A program made the translations under genes and the position numbers. Shown here in pieces: positions 1 through 9,377 of a stretch of 64,000 nucleotides of DNA; position 1 is the stretch's first letter; every line of letters starts with the position of its first letter. The stretch covers positions 1 through 64,000 of the forward strand of contig CAVZUJ010000001.1 in assembly GCA_963778525.1 (NCBI GenBank). The letters are read 5' to 3'. This DNA comes from Schlegelella_A sp963778525 (GTDB taxonomy: Bacteria; Pseudomonadota; Gammaproteobacteria; Burkholderiales; Burkholderiaceae_C). The notes under the pieces are model-generated. The model was not told where the DNA came from and ran no database searches. It saw only the letters and a list, made by a program, of their open reading frames with translations.

Positions 1-102
1 GGTTCTGCCGTAGTGCCGTCCGCGATGAAAGGCATCGATTGGCTGCGAATCGGCTGCGCGACGACCCGGTCCGCCGCCGTCGTTCCCGAAAGACTGGATC
101 GA

Positions 103-781
103 TCAGGGACGATTCGCACTCGCCGATGCCGCGGGAGCAAGCGCACCCTGTTTCGAGCCATCCGGCATCGGCACGACTTGCCCTGGCGTGTCCGTTGGCG
201 CTTCACCAGGCGGAATGTTCGGCAGCCGGTGCGCGATGCCCTTGTGGCAGTCGATGCAGGTCTTCTCCTTGTTCGCCAGATACTTCGAATGCATGTTCCT
301 GCGCGCGCACGCTCTGCCGCGTGAAGTCCATCGACTCGTACTGGTGGCAGTTCCGGCACTCCAGCGAGTCGTTGGCCTTGAACCTCTCCCATTCGTGCCG
401 CGCGAGTTCGAGGCGCTTGTCGCGGAATTTCTCCTGAGTGGCGATGGTGCCGAACACCTTGCCCCACACTTCCTTCGAAGCCTGCATCTTGCGGGCGATC
501 TTGTCGGTCCAGTCGTGCGGCACATGGCAGTTCGAGCACATGGCCCGCACACCGGAGCGATTGGTGTAGTGGATGGTCGATTTCAGCTCGACAAGGACGT
601 TGTCGTGCATCTCGTGGCAACCGGTGCAGAAAGCCTCGGTATTCGTCGCCTCCATGGCCGTGTTGAACCCGCCCCAGAAGACGATGCCGCCGATGAAGCC
701 GCCGAGCGTCAGAAAGCCGAGGCTGTAGTGAACGCTCGGCTTGCGGATGACGTTCCAGTACCGCTTGATGCGATTAAGCAT
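103..781 (-). CDS. napC: NapC, membrane-anchored tetrahaem cytochrome c (frameshifted)
   Basis: Quinol-oxidising NapC/NirT-family cytochrome that passes electrons from the membrane quinol pool to the periplasmic NapAB nitrate reductase. A single N-terminal membrane anchor (about residues 18-40, rich in G, L, F and I) is followed by four c-type haem motifs: CTGCH, CSNCH, CRNCH and, after a frame change, CIDCH. The first three lie in one frame and the fourth plus the C-terminal tail in another. The switch is at about position 300, in an alternating GC stretch, so a one-base indel is the simplest explanation. It is the last gene of the nap operon, 19 bp after napB. Identity is sure; whether the shift is biological or a sequencing error is unresolved. 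Confidence 0.9.
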
Positions 782-800
782 GGCAGTCGCCTATTTGCCG

Positions 801-1257
801 CTACTTGTTCGGCGCGGAGGCGGCATCGGCCGGATCGCCGCGGAATTGGTTGCCGACCAGCGGGGGCACGCTCTCTTGCGCCACGTGGCACTGCTTGCAG
901 AAGTAGCGTCGCGCGGAGATGTGGTCGAGCACCTTGCCGCTGCGGTCGATGTAGTGCGTCGAGCTCACCGGGATCGCTTGCGAGAACTCCGTCTTCTCCC
1001 GCGCGTGACAGTCCAGGCACTTGTTGAAGTTCTTGTCGACCTGGTAGCCGTCGATGCGGTGCGGGATGATCGGCGGTTGATAGCTGTAGTTGCGCTCGAG
1101 CCGGTTGTCGTCGTTGACCGCATTGCCCATCCGCGGCGGCTCCGTCTTCGCGGGGATGGCAACCGGGCCGCGCAGGGCGATCCACGAACGGCGCGGCGTT
1201 GACACTCCACATCGCCCCGAGGAATGCGAGCGCAACGAGGAGGAGCAGTGGCTTCAT
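801..1257 (-). CDS. napB: NapB, dihaem cytochrome c subunit of periplasmic nitrate reductase (frameshifted)
   Basis: Small electron-transfer subunit of the periplasmic nitrate reductase, carrying electrons from NapC to NapA. The reading begins with a clear signal peptide (MKPLLLLVALAFLGAMWSVNA) and continues after about position 1180 in another frame (LRGPVAIPAKTEPP onward), which holds the two haem-binding motifs CLDCH and CKQCH and the conserved YQPPIIPH segment. One extra base near 1180 accounts for the break. It lies 16 bp after napA in the same operon. The length of about 150 residues is normal for the family. Confidence 0.88.
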
Positions 1258-1273
1258 GCGGCTTCCGTTCGCC

Positions 1274-3757
1274 CTAGACCTTGACGATCTTCACGGCGCA
1301 CTTCTTGAAGTCGGTCTGGAACGAGATCGGGTCGGTGGCGTCCAGTGTCACCTTGTTGATGAGCTGGCTGGCATCGAACCACGGCACGAAGACCAGCCCC
1401 TGCGGCGGCTTGTTGCGGTCGCGCGTCTCGACCCGCGTTCGCATGCTGCCGCGACGCGAGCTGATCTCGACCTCCGAGCCGCGTCGAACACCCAGGGCGG
1501 TGGCGTCGTCGGGATGCATGTAGCACACCGCGTGGGGCACGGCCTTGTGCAGCTCGGGCACCCTGCGCGTCATCGAGCCCGAATGCCAGTGCTCAAGGAC
1601 GCGCCCGGTCGACAGCCAGAACGGATAGTCGTTGTCCGGCGCTTCGGCGGGCGGCTCGTACGGCAAGGCATAGATGCGCGCCTTGCCGTCGGGAAAACCG
1701 TAGAACTGGTAGTCCGTGCCGGCCTTGACGTATGGATCGAGGCCTTCCTTGTAGCGCCACCGGGTCTCCTTGCCGTCGACCACCGGCCAGCGCAGTCCGC
1801 GAACCTGGTGGTATGTGTCGAAAGGCGCCAGGTCGTGGCCGTGGCCGCGGCCGAACTGCGCATACTCCTCGAACAGGCCCTTCTGCGGATAGAAGCCGAA
1901 GGCCTTCGCTTCGTCGTTGGCGTAGCCGGCCTCGATGTCCGAGACCGGGAAGCGGTCAACCGTGCCGTTGCCGAAGAGGATGTCGAACAGCGTCTTGCCG
2001 CGATAGTCGGGCTTCCTGGCGAGCAGGTCGGCCGGCCACACCTCCTCGACCCTGAACCGCTTCGAGAACTCCATCAACTGCCAGAGATCTGAACGGGCGT
2101 CGCCCGGTGGCGACACCAACTGGTGCCAGAAGTGGGTGCGACGCTCGGCATTGCCGTAGGCGCCCTCCTTCTCGACCCACATGGAAGCCGGCAGGATGAG
2201 GTCGGCCGCGACGGCGGTGACGGTCGGGTACACATCCGAAACCACCACGAAGTTGGCCGGGTTGCGGTAGCCGGGGTAGCCCTCCTGCATCAGGTTCGCG
2301 CCTGCCTGCATGTTGTTGTTGACCATGACCCAGTAGGCGTTGAGCTTGCCGTCCTTGAGCATGCGGTTCTGCAGCACCGCGTGATAGCCAGGCACGTCCG
2401 GGATGGTTCCCGGCGGCAGCTTCCAGATTTCCTCGGCATGCTCGCGGTGCTTGGGGTTGGTCACGACCATGTCGGCCGGCAGGCGATGGGCGAAGGTGCC
2501 GACTTCGCGCGCCGTGCCGCAGGCCGACGGCTGTCCGGTCAGCGAGAACGGGCTATTGCCCGGAGTGGAGATCTTGCCGGTCAGGAGATGGATGTTGTAG
2601 ACCATGTTGTTGCACCAGACACCGCGCGTGTGCTGGTTGAACCCCATGGTCCAGAACGACATCACCTTGACCTTCGGGTCGGCGTACAGCTCGGCCAGCG
2701 CCTGCAGGCGGTTCCTGGGCACGCCGCTGAGCCGGGCCGTGTACTCCAGGTCGTAGGTGGCGACGAACGTGGCGAACTCGTCGAAGGTCATCGGCTTGGC
2801 GCCGCCGGCAGCCGCTCCCGAGTTCTTCGCGGCCTTCTGCAGCGGATGCTCCGGCCGCAACCCGTAGCCGATGTCGGCATTGCCGAGGAGGAACGTCGTG
2901 TGCTTCTCGACGAACTCCTTGTTCACGCGCCCGGTGCTGATGATGTAGTGGGCGATGTAGTTGAGGATCGCCAGATCGGTCTGCGGCGTGAAGGTGAGCT
3001 CGATGTCGGCGAGCTCGTACGAGCGATGCTCGAACGTGGACAGCACCGCCACCTTGACGTTGGGCGCGGTGAGACGCCGGTCGGTCACGCGCGTCCAGAG
3101 GATCGGGTGCATCTCGGCCATGTTCGAGCCCCAGAGCACGAATGCGTCGGCGGCCTCGATGTCGTCATAGCAACCCATCGGCTCGTCGGCGCCGAAGGTG
3201 CGCATGAAGCCGGCGGCGGCCGAGGCCATGCAGTGGCGCGCGTTGGGGTCGAGGTTGTTCGAGCGAAAGCCGGCCTTCATCAGCTTGAGGGCGGCGTAGC
3301 CTTCCCAGATGGTCCATTGGCCGGAGCCGAACATCCCCACGGACGTCGGCCCCTTTTCCTTGAGCACGCGCTTGAACTGCTCGGCCATGACGTCGAAGGC
3401 GGTGTCCCACGAGACCCGCTCGAACTCGCCGTCCTTGGCGTACTTGCCGTCCTTCATGCGAAGAAGCGGCGTTGTCAGCCGGTCCTCGCCGTACATGATC
3501 TTCGAGAGGTAGTAGCCCTTGATGCAGTTCAGGCCCTTGTTGACCTCAGCCAGCGCGTCTCCCTGCGTGGCGATCACGCGGTTGTCCTTGACCGCGACGA
3601 CCACGCCGCAGCCGGTGCCGCAGAAGCGACACGGCGCCTTGCTCCACTTGACGTTCGGGTCGGCGCCGGCGGATTGCGCCTGCGCCGGCAGGGTGATCCC
3701 CGCGGCCGCGCCCGCGGCTGCCGCGGCGGACTGCCTGATGAACTCGCGCCTACGCAT
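1274..3757 (-). CDS. napA: NapA, catalytic subunit of periplasmic nitrate reductase
   Basis: Molybdenum bis-MGD enzyme that reduces nitrate to nitrite in the periplasm. The N-terminus is a twin-arginine signal (MRRREFIRQS followed by an alanine-rich stretch and AQA). The [4Fe-4S] ligands are Cys43, Cys46, Cys50 and Cys78 (CRFCGTGC and GLNC), and the segment RHCMASA carries the Mo-ligand cysteine. About 827 residues, full length and uninterrupted. The ATG at 3757 is chosen because it overlaps the napD stop (ATGCGTAG), a coupled arrangement; a TTG two codons upstream is also open. The neighbours napE, napD, napB and napC confirm the assignment. Confidence 0.97.
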   Translation of the reverse strand: MRRREFIRQSAAAAAGAAAGITLPAQAQSAGADPNVKWSKAPCRFCGTGCGVVVAVKDNRVIATQGDALAEVNKGLNCIKGYYLSKIMYGEDRLTTPLLRMKDGKYAKDGEFERVSWDTAFDVMAEQFKRVLKEKGPTSVGMFGSGQWTIWEGYAALKLMKAGFRSNNLDPNARHCMASAAAGFMRTFGADEPMGCYDDIEAADAFVLWGSNMAEMHPILWTRVTDRRLTAPNVKVAVLSTFEHRSYELADIELTFTPQTDLAILNYIAHYIISTGRVNKEFVEKHTTFLLGNADIGYGLRPEHPLQKAAKNSGAAAGGAKPMTFDEFATFVATYDLEYTARLSGVPRNRLQALAELYADPKVKVMSFWTMGFNQHTRGVWCNNMVYNIHLLTGKISTPGNSPFSLTGQPSACGTAREVGTFAHRLPADMVVTNPKHREHAEEIWKLPPGTIPDVPGYHAVLQNRMLKDGKLNAYWVMVNNNMQAGANLMQEGYPGYRNPANFVVVSDVYPTVTAVAADLILPASMWVEKEGAYGNAERRTHFWHQLVSPPGDARSDLWQLMEFSKRFRVEEVWPADLLARKPDYRGKTLFDILFGNGTVDRFPVSDIEAGYANDEAKAFGFYPQKGLFEEYAQFGRGHGHDLAPFDTYHQVRGLRWPVVDGKETRWRYKEGLDPYVKAGTDYQFYGFPDGKARIYALPYEPPAEAPDNDYPFWLSTGRVLEHWHSGSMTRRVPELHKAVPHAVCYMHPDDATALGVRRGSEVEISSRRGSMRTRVETRDRNKPPQGLVFVPWFDASQLINKVTLDATDPISFQTDFKKCAVKIVKV

Positions 3758-4024
3758 CGGCAATCTCCTCGTTCATCGCTTCGAGGCTGTCGGCGCATTG
3801 GTAGACCAACGCCGCCGACAGCACGCCGTCGAGGTGCTGGATGGCCGAGACCTACGTCGTCATCGCTTCGGCGCTGGCGCTTCAAGCGTCACCACGAGCT
3901 TGCCGCTGATCGACGAAGCGTGGACAACGGCAGCCGGTAGGGCAGCGATCTGCTCGACGATCGACTCGAGCCGATGCGGGGTCGAGTGAACGACCAAACT
4001 GGCGATGTGCAGTTCTTCGACCAC
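3750..4024 (-). CDS. napD: NapD, NapA signal-peptide chaperone (frameshifted)
   Basis: NapD binds the Tat signal of NapA and helps its maturation before export. The start of the protein reads VVEELHIASLVVHSTPHR and continues to GKLVVTLEA, the usual NapD beginning. The end (VSAIQHLDGVLSAALVYQ, then CADSLEAMNEEIADA) lies in a different frame and stops at 3750, overlapping the napA start. The break is around 3840-3860 and may involve more than one indel, since a TAG also falls there in the third frame. A GTG start at 4024, just behind the napE stop, is the best candidate. Identity rests on the sequence pattern and operon position. Confidence 0.75.
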
Positions 4025-4029
4025 GGGCC

Positions 4030-4194
4030 TCAGAACCTCGCCCCGGGCGGCCCCGCGACCAGCTGGTACATCCACACGGCGAACCCGTAGCCGGAAACCA
4101 CGGCGACGGCTAGCACCGGGTGCCATGACCACAGCCAGCATCAGGAACGCCCGCAGCTCCTGCGACTTGCTGTAGGGCTCAGCGTGTTCATCCA
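4030..4194 (-). CDS. napE: NapE, small membrane protein of the nap operon (frameshifted)
   Basis: Short integral membrane protein found at the head of many nap operons; its role is not settled. It begins MDEHAEPYSKSQELRAFL and, after deleting one C from a CCC run near 4118, continues VLAVAVVSGYGFAVWMYQLV and ends PPGARF. That gives one transmembrane helix and about 54 residues, the expected NapE size. An AAGGA-type ribosome site precedes the ATG. It is the first gene of napEDABC; the napD start follows six bases after its stop. Confidence 0.75.
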
Positions 4195-4338
4195 TGTCTG
4201 GGCTTCCTTGCCTCGCGCGAAGACGTTTCGACGGCCGGGATCTCAGACTAGCTCTCAATCGCCGCAAACGCGTCAACGATTACCCCAAGGCCATCGTGCG
4301 TAGCCAGAAGTCCCGACGGCTGCTATGTGGCGGCTCAA

Positions 4339-4764
4339 TCACCGACGTCGCGGTCGTTCGTGATCTCCACGAAGAATTCGCTTCATGAGCGGCCGATGCG
4401 TGGCAACTCGCCACGATGCATCGCCGCGATGCTTGGCCAGCACCTGGCGACCGCGCGGCGAAAGGCGAAGCTCGACCTTGCGGCGATCGACGGTCGAGGG
4501 CCGCCGCACGACGAGACCCTCGTTGGCCAGTCGGTCCGCCAGGCCGACCGCACTGTTGTGCCTGATCAGCAGCTATTACGCCAGGTCGTTGATCGAGACC
4601 GGCTCGCCATCCGGCATCCGTGCAGGATCAACATCACCTGGTACTGCTGCGAAGTCCGTCCTTCCAGCGGGGCCGCAGCTTCGCTGAAGCGCAAGAACTC
4701 ACGCAGCGTGACGAAACGACCCGAGTTGCGCGTAGTCGCGGTCTTACCCGCCTTGGGGGTTCAT
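4339..4764 (-). pseudogene. MarR-family regulator, broken reading frame
   Basis: Read on the minus strand, the segment spells a winged-helix repressor in pieces: GRFVTLREFLRFSEAAAPLE, then RTSQQYQVMLILHG, then GEPVSINDLA, then LLIRHNSAVGLADRLANEGL and VVRRPSTVDRRKVELRLSPR. This is the helix-turn-helix and basic wing layout of MarR proteins. It is interrupted three times: a C run near 4755 just after the putative ATG at 4764, a shift near 4627, and a TAA-TAG pair with a frame change near 4572. It lies upstream of napE on the same strand with a 144 bp gap. In a window rich in indels some breaks may be artefacts, but three in about 420 bp suggests real decay is possible. Confidence 0.6.
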
Positions 4765-5048
4765 TCGACGATCTCACAAGACGAGCGGTATTGGGAACAC
4801 CCACAAGCGGACGTCCACGAACGACTGATTCTGGCCGGGTGTGTGAGTACAAGGGAACGCCAAGAAGCCGACGTCCGCTGCGCCCGCAAGGTCTGGCCAA
4901 GGTCAGCTGTCGGCGAGGTCCGCGAACTGGCGTTGCCGGCCAGAAGCGGACGACCATGACCGGCAGCTTCACGGCGGCCTACGATCTCGCAATGATCCAA
5001 AACGCTAGCCCGTGTATCGTGTCTTCCGCCAGGACAGCGGAATGCTTC

Positions 5049-7006
5049 ATGCATGGGCAACACGCCAGCGCTCGGGTAGATAGGGAGGCCAGTCGAAGCC
5101 TGTGCCGCACATTGGGACTGGCGGTGCTGGGCAGCGTGCTGGTGATCGCCGCGATCCCGAGCGAGGCTCAAACGGCACCGAAACAGGTCCTCATGCTGCA
5201 GTCTCTACATCGCGGCAACCTGGTCCTCGACCAATTCATCGGGGATTTCCGCGTGCAGTTGGACAAGCGCGTCGGGGAATCGGTCAACGTCGTTCCAATG
5301 GTCGTCGGGCCGACGGGATTTGTCGGCGCTCCCAACCAAGCGGCGGTCGACTACATCCGGTCCCTTTTCGCCGATCGTCCACCGCCGGACCTGGTGATGA
5401 GCGTCGGCGGGCCCGCAGCGGTGTTCGCGCGTCAGTACCGGCGCCAGCTTTTCCCCGAGGCTCCTCTGCTGTTCGCTTCTGTAGACGAGCGATACCTGCG
5501 TAAGGCGCCACTCACCGACAACGAAACCGCAGTCGCTGTCGTCAACGATTTCCCGCGGCTGATCGATGACATCCTGCAGGTACTCCCCGACACCAAGCAG
5601 GTCTTCATGATCGTCGGGTCCGGGTCGCTGGGCCAGTTCTGGCGAGGTGTGCTCGAGGGCGAGTTCACGCGCTTTCGCGATCGCCTCACATTCATCTGGT
5701 CCGACGATCTGTCGTTGACAGATATTCTGGGTCGCGTCGCAGTTCTTCCGCGCCACTCGACGATCGTTTATCTGACCTTCGGCACGGACGCGCTAGGCGG
5801 CGCGTATGCAGACGAGCAAGTTCTCGCTAGCCTTCACGCCGCAGCCAACGCTCCTATGTTCGGAGCGTTTACCTCGCTTTTCGGACACGGGATCGTCGGC
5901 GGGTCGATGATGTCCATCGACGGCCTGGCTCGGAACACGGCCGACGTGGCCAGCCAAATGCTGAACGGCGCGCCGCCTTCAACCCTCCGAACGCGGGCGC
6001 AATCGCCGGGTGACCCGACATTCGATTGGCGCGAGTTGCAGCGATGGGGCATTCCCGAGAGTCGGCTGCGGGCTGGGAGCGTCGTGCAGTTCCGCAGCCC
6101 CAGTCTGTGGGGCGAAAACAAGCACGCGGTGCTGGCTGCGGTTGCCGCGCTGATCTTTCAATCGCTATTGATCGCTTGGCTCCTGTACGAACGTCGCGCA
6201 AGACACCGTGCAGAAATCGACAGTCACCGCAACCTGACCCTTGCCGCTGACGCGGACCGACGGCAGACGATCGCTGCGCTGACGTCTTCGATCACGCATG
6301 AACTGAAGCAACCGCTCAGCTCCATCCTGCACAACGCACAGGCACTGCAGATCGCCGCCGAACGCACTGCGTCACCGCCCGGGCCGGCAGATGAGATCCT
6401 CGCCGACATCAAGGCGGAAGCCGTCCTGGCGGCACAGATCATCGATCGCCATCGGATATGGCTGCGGACGCGTCAGATGCAAAAGACGGCAGTGGACATC
6501 CACTCCGTCATCAGCGACGCCCTCGCCGTCGTCGCCCACGATCTCGCGATGCGTCAAATCGAGACGAGGCTCGATTCGTCGTCGTCGGCCTGCATCGTCA
6601 GTGGCGATCCGGTGCTTCTGGTGCAGGTCCTGGTAAACCTGCTCAGAAACGCCGTGGACGCGCTGGCCGAGACGCCCCCCGGGACCCGCCGCATCACTAT
6701 CGAGACCCTGGTCAAGACCGCTGATGTCGAAATTTCTGTGCATGACACGGGAGCGGGTCTGTCGGCGGAAGTCTTGGACAACCTGTTCAGTCCCTTCGTC
6801 ACGACGAAGCCGCACGGCCTGGGAATAGGCTTGGCGATAACGCAGGGGATTGTCCAGGCGCATGACGGGACGGTCACGGCGCAAAGTATCCCAACGCCGG
6901 AGCCACGTTCACGGTGGTATTGCCAAGGCACGCGACGCTGCGTCGCGAACTGAGCTTGGCGAGCGACGGGTTGGATGCGGGCCTACCGACAGTGTCGAGT
7001 AGCTAG
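5049..7006 (+). CDS. Sensor histidine kinase with ABC-type substrate-binding sensor domain
   Basis: Membrane sensor kinase of about 650 residues. A signal peptide or first helix (LGLAVLGSVLVIAAI, ending SEAQ) leads into a periplasmic domain of the ABC_sub_bind type (about residues 40-340, starting KQVLMLQSLHRGNLVLDQF). A second membrane helix (HAVLAAVAALIFQSLLIAWL) follows, then the kinase core: H-box ITHELKQP with His417, N-box LLRNAVDAL, DTGAGL and the HGLGIGLAI glycine box. A frame change near 6890 moves the natural end to the TAG at 7004-7006 (product tail GATFTVVLPRHATLRRE); without it the frame stops at 6953. The ATG at 5049 is preferred because it puts the signal peptide at the N-terminus. 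The response-regulator gene starts two bases after the stop. The ligand is unknown. Confidence 0.85.
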
Positions 7007-7008
7007 CA

Positions 7009-7383
7009 ATGCCCGGGCGACTCCGTGTGCTGATTGTCGACGACCACCCCAGCATCGTCAGAGCGGTTTCGCGCTTGCTGGCATTCGACTATGACGTCGT
7101 CGGGAGCCTCTCGCATGGCAAAGGAATGCTCGAAGCGGCCCGATCCCTTCACGCTGAAGTGATCTTGCTCGACGTCAACCTGCCCGACATTGACGGACTG
7201 ACAGCGTGTCGGCAGGTCATCCAAGCTCACCCGGACATCAAGGTGGTCGTATTTACGGCGGCGGACGATCCGAATACGAAGCGACGAGCGTTCGAGGCCG
7301 GAGCTTGTGCGGTCGTCGACAAGGTCGAGTTCGGCGGAGAACTGCTGTCAACCCTCAAGCGCCTCGACGCGGGGCGCAATTGA
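7009..7383 (+). CDS. Receiver-only response regulator (CheY-like)
   Basis: A 124-residue protein consisting of one receiver domain with no output domain. The acidic pair is Asp11-Asp12, the phospho-acceptor is Asp55 (in VILLDVNLPDID), the switch threonine is Thr83 and the conserved lysine is Lys105. It begins two bases after the corrected stop of the histidine kinase and is surely its partner. The sequence resembles the receiver of NarL/FixJ proteins, so it may be a phosphate relay, or a regulator that lost its helix-turn-helix: the frame simply ends after GELLSTLKRLDAGRN and no DNA-binding domain can be read downstream. Confidence 0.88.
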   Translation: MPGRLRVLIVDDHPSIVRAVSRLLAFDYDVVGSLSHGKGMLEAARSLHAEVILLDVNLPDIDGLTACRQVIQAHPDIKVVVFTAADDPNTKRRAFEAGACAVVDKVEFGGELLSTLKRLDAGRN

Positions 7384-7785
7384 TGTCCAAAGACATGGCG
7401 TGCGCCCCCGCCCGTGCAGGGATCAGACAAGTGACTGACCGTCGGTGCATCCCGACGTCTTCACGTCTTCTGCGGACGACTGCTTTTCTGATTCGAGTTA
7501 CGTGTCGAATGGCGGGAACGGGTCGGTAGTACCAGTTCAAGCCCTGCGGAAGCAGTCGCCGGCACTGTGGACCGTGTCTAACGTGGCATATGACAGCTGC
7601 ACCTCGACCAGCGGCCATTCGAGGCAGCGCGAGTCGCACGGACCAACGGCCGCTTGGTGTCGGTCAGCGTGAGTACGCTGACCGGCAACCACCGACGGCA
7701 ACCGCTGCATAGCTGCCCTCGGCGCTGCCCGCAAGCGGTCGCTGACGGTCGACGAGAATCCAAAGCTTCTGTCGAGCCTACCGCT
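7384..7785. other. Non-coding stretch between the two-component pair and the mobilisation genes
   Basis: About 400 bp in which I see no supportable gene, RNA or repeat. The short open frames here look like shadows: no ribosome site, no signal peptide, no recognisable motif. It is the downstream flank of the relaxase gene and probably marks the edge of the mobilisable-element remnant. Confidence 0.5.
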
Positions 7786-8786
7786 TCATCGCTCAATCTC
7801 CGGCCCCTTCCGGTCACGGCCAGCGATGGTTTGAGCTCTCTCCGGCGTTCGTTCGATCTCGCGCTGCCTTGTCGGCGACTGGACCGTGCGTTTCGGCTCG
7901 AGCGGAGGCCTGATCGGATCGCCCCGCACAAAGCCAACGATCTCGGTCGCCAGGGCACGGTCCTCTCGGTCCGCAGAATTCGCCAAGGCACGCGCGATCT
8001 TTGTCCAGGCCTCCAGCGCCGCGTCGCGACCAGGTCGGGCCGGAGTACCGACGGTTGGCTTGCGCTGCCAATGGAGCAGCCTCCCCTCCTCCCTGGCCTT
8101 CACTTGCCAGAGGTCGTCGCGCGTGCGGATATCTTCCCCGCGTCACCTGCCGGGTCGCCTCGGCGTCGATCCCGCGCTCGCGCAGCTGCTCGGCGAACCT
8201 CTCCCGCCAGCGGTACAGATCGGCCTTGCGCGGGTTGAGCCTCTGGCCGTGCTTCGACTCCGCCTTGACCGACAGGTGAACGTGCGGGTTCGCCTGATGG
8301 TCGTGCAGCACCATCACGTAGCGGTGATCGTCGAACTCGATCTTGGCGAACTCCCGGGCCGCAGCCAGTACGGCCTGCGGATCGGTCCCCCGTGGCATCG
8401 ACAGCATGACGTTGAAGGCTTCGCGCCGGTAGCCCTTGTCGTCGATGTAGGCGCCGCCGAACCGCCACTGCCGCTCGATGTCGAGCAAGCTCTCCTTGCC
8501 GCGCTCGACGACGCCCCGGTCGTCCTCGATCTGCAGCCGGCCGTTCTTCGTGATGTAGCGGAAGTGGGCGGCAATCGCCTTCATCCCTCGCCCTCCCCCG
8601 GTGACCTTGACCATGACCTGCGGCGCCCGGCGAATGGCAGCGGCGATCCGGCCGCGGATCGCCTGGGCTCGGCTTGCCGCAGTATGCAAGACGAGGCGTG
8701 TGCGACTTGACGATCCGGTTCGGCGGATAGAACAGGCGATCGCCCCATTCGATGAGGATGGCGTCGAGGGACGGATCTGCGCTCAT
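7786..8786 (-). CDS. MobA/VirD2-type relaxase, mobilisation nuclease (two frameshifts)
   Basis: Nicking enzyme that starts conjugative transfer at an origin of transfer. Pieces in three frames join into one protein: MSADPSLDAILIEWGDRLFY, then QVMVKVTGGGRGMKAIAAHF and RYITKNGR, then the metal-binding histidine motif HDHQANPHVHLSVKA, and finally KAREEGRLLHWQRKPTVGTP to the stop at 7786. Frame changes lie near 8685 and near 8140. The His-rich motif (HxDx..PHxH type) and the HFRYITKNGR segment are typical of plasmid and ICE relaxases of this family. About 330 residues, so the nuclease domain plus a short tail; no helicase or primase domain. It follows the MobC-like gene in a tight operon. Confidence 0.78.
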
Positions 8787-9377
8787 GGCGGACTCCTTGT
8801 CTGGCGAGAGGAAGCAGCGTTTGGTCCAGGCCCTGCCCTTGCGGTCGGACATGAGCTCGGCGATGACGGAGGCCGAGAGGTCCAGGTGCTTGCGCACGTC
8901 GCCGTCGAGGGTGTCGAGCAGGCCGCGGTACTCGCGAGCGGCAGCGAGGGCGCCGGCGCGCAGGAGGTGCGTCAGGTGGTTGAGGTCCCGGCTGAGCAAG
9001 GCCAGCTCGCTCGCCGACGCGTTCAGTGCGGCAAAGCCCTTGGCCCGCTCGGCCGACGGGATGACCGGCGGTGCGCCATCGATCAGGCGCATCAGGTAGG
9101 CGCCGCGTGACAGACCGGCCGCTCGGGCGTTGAGGTCGAGGCGATGGGCGGCCAGGGGAGACACGCGTACCGACAGCTTGACCTGGCGGACCGCTGGCGA
9201 GAGCTCGAGCAGCTCGACCGATGGCAGTGGCGAAGGATCGTCCTCGCGAAGGGCCTCGGACAGGGCACTTCGCAACACGTCCGACTCGGTGAGGCCGTCT
9301 CTCGCGGCGCGCGCGGCGAGCGCCGGACGCAGGCCGCGCAGGTCGACGGTGAAGTACTCGCGTGCGGTCGAGGTCAT
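8783..9377 (-). CDS. MobC-like relaxosome accessory protein
   Basis: Protein of about 195 residues in front of the relaxase. It has a ribbon-helix-helix-like start (LAARAARDGLTESDVLRSAL), then a region with the MobC-type pattern KLSVRVSPLAAHRLDLNARA and GLSRGAYLMRLI, then DLNHLTHLLRAGAL, as in proteins that help relaxases open oriT. The ATG at 9377 overlaps the parB stop (ATGA), which fixes the start. As given, the frame has no stop and runs straight into the relaxase start at 8786. A one-base shift near 8850 would end it in a second ATGA overlap at 8783-8786, matching the parB junction, and I used that end. A true fusion cannot be excluded. Confidence 0.65.

Noticed and set aside
2123..3940. 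Long plus-strand open frame antisense to napA
   Set aside because: It is the mirror of a GC-rich coding region with no ribosome site, motif or hydrophobic pattern; napA on the other strand is certain.
4195..4338. FNR- or NarL-type site upstream of napE
   Set aside because: I looked for TTGAT-N4-ATCAA and for NarL heptamers in inverted arrangement; nothing close enough to report.
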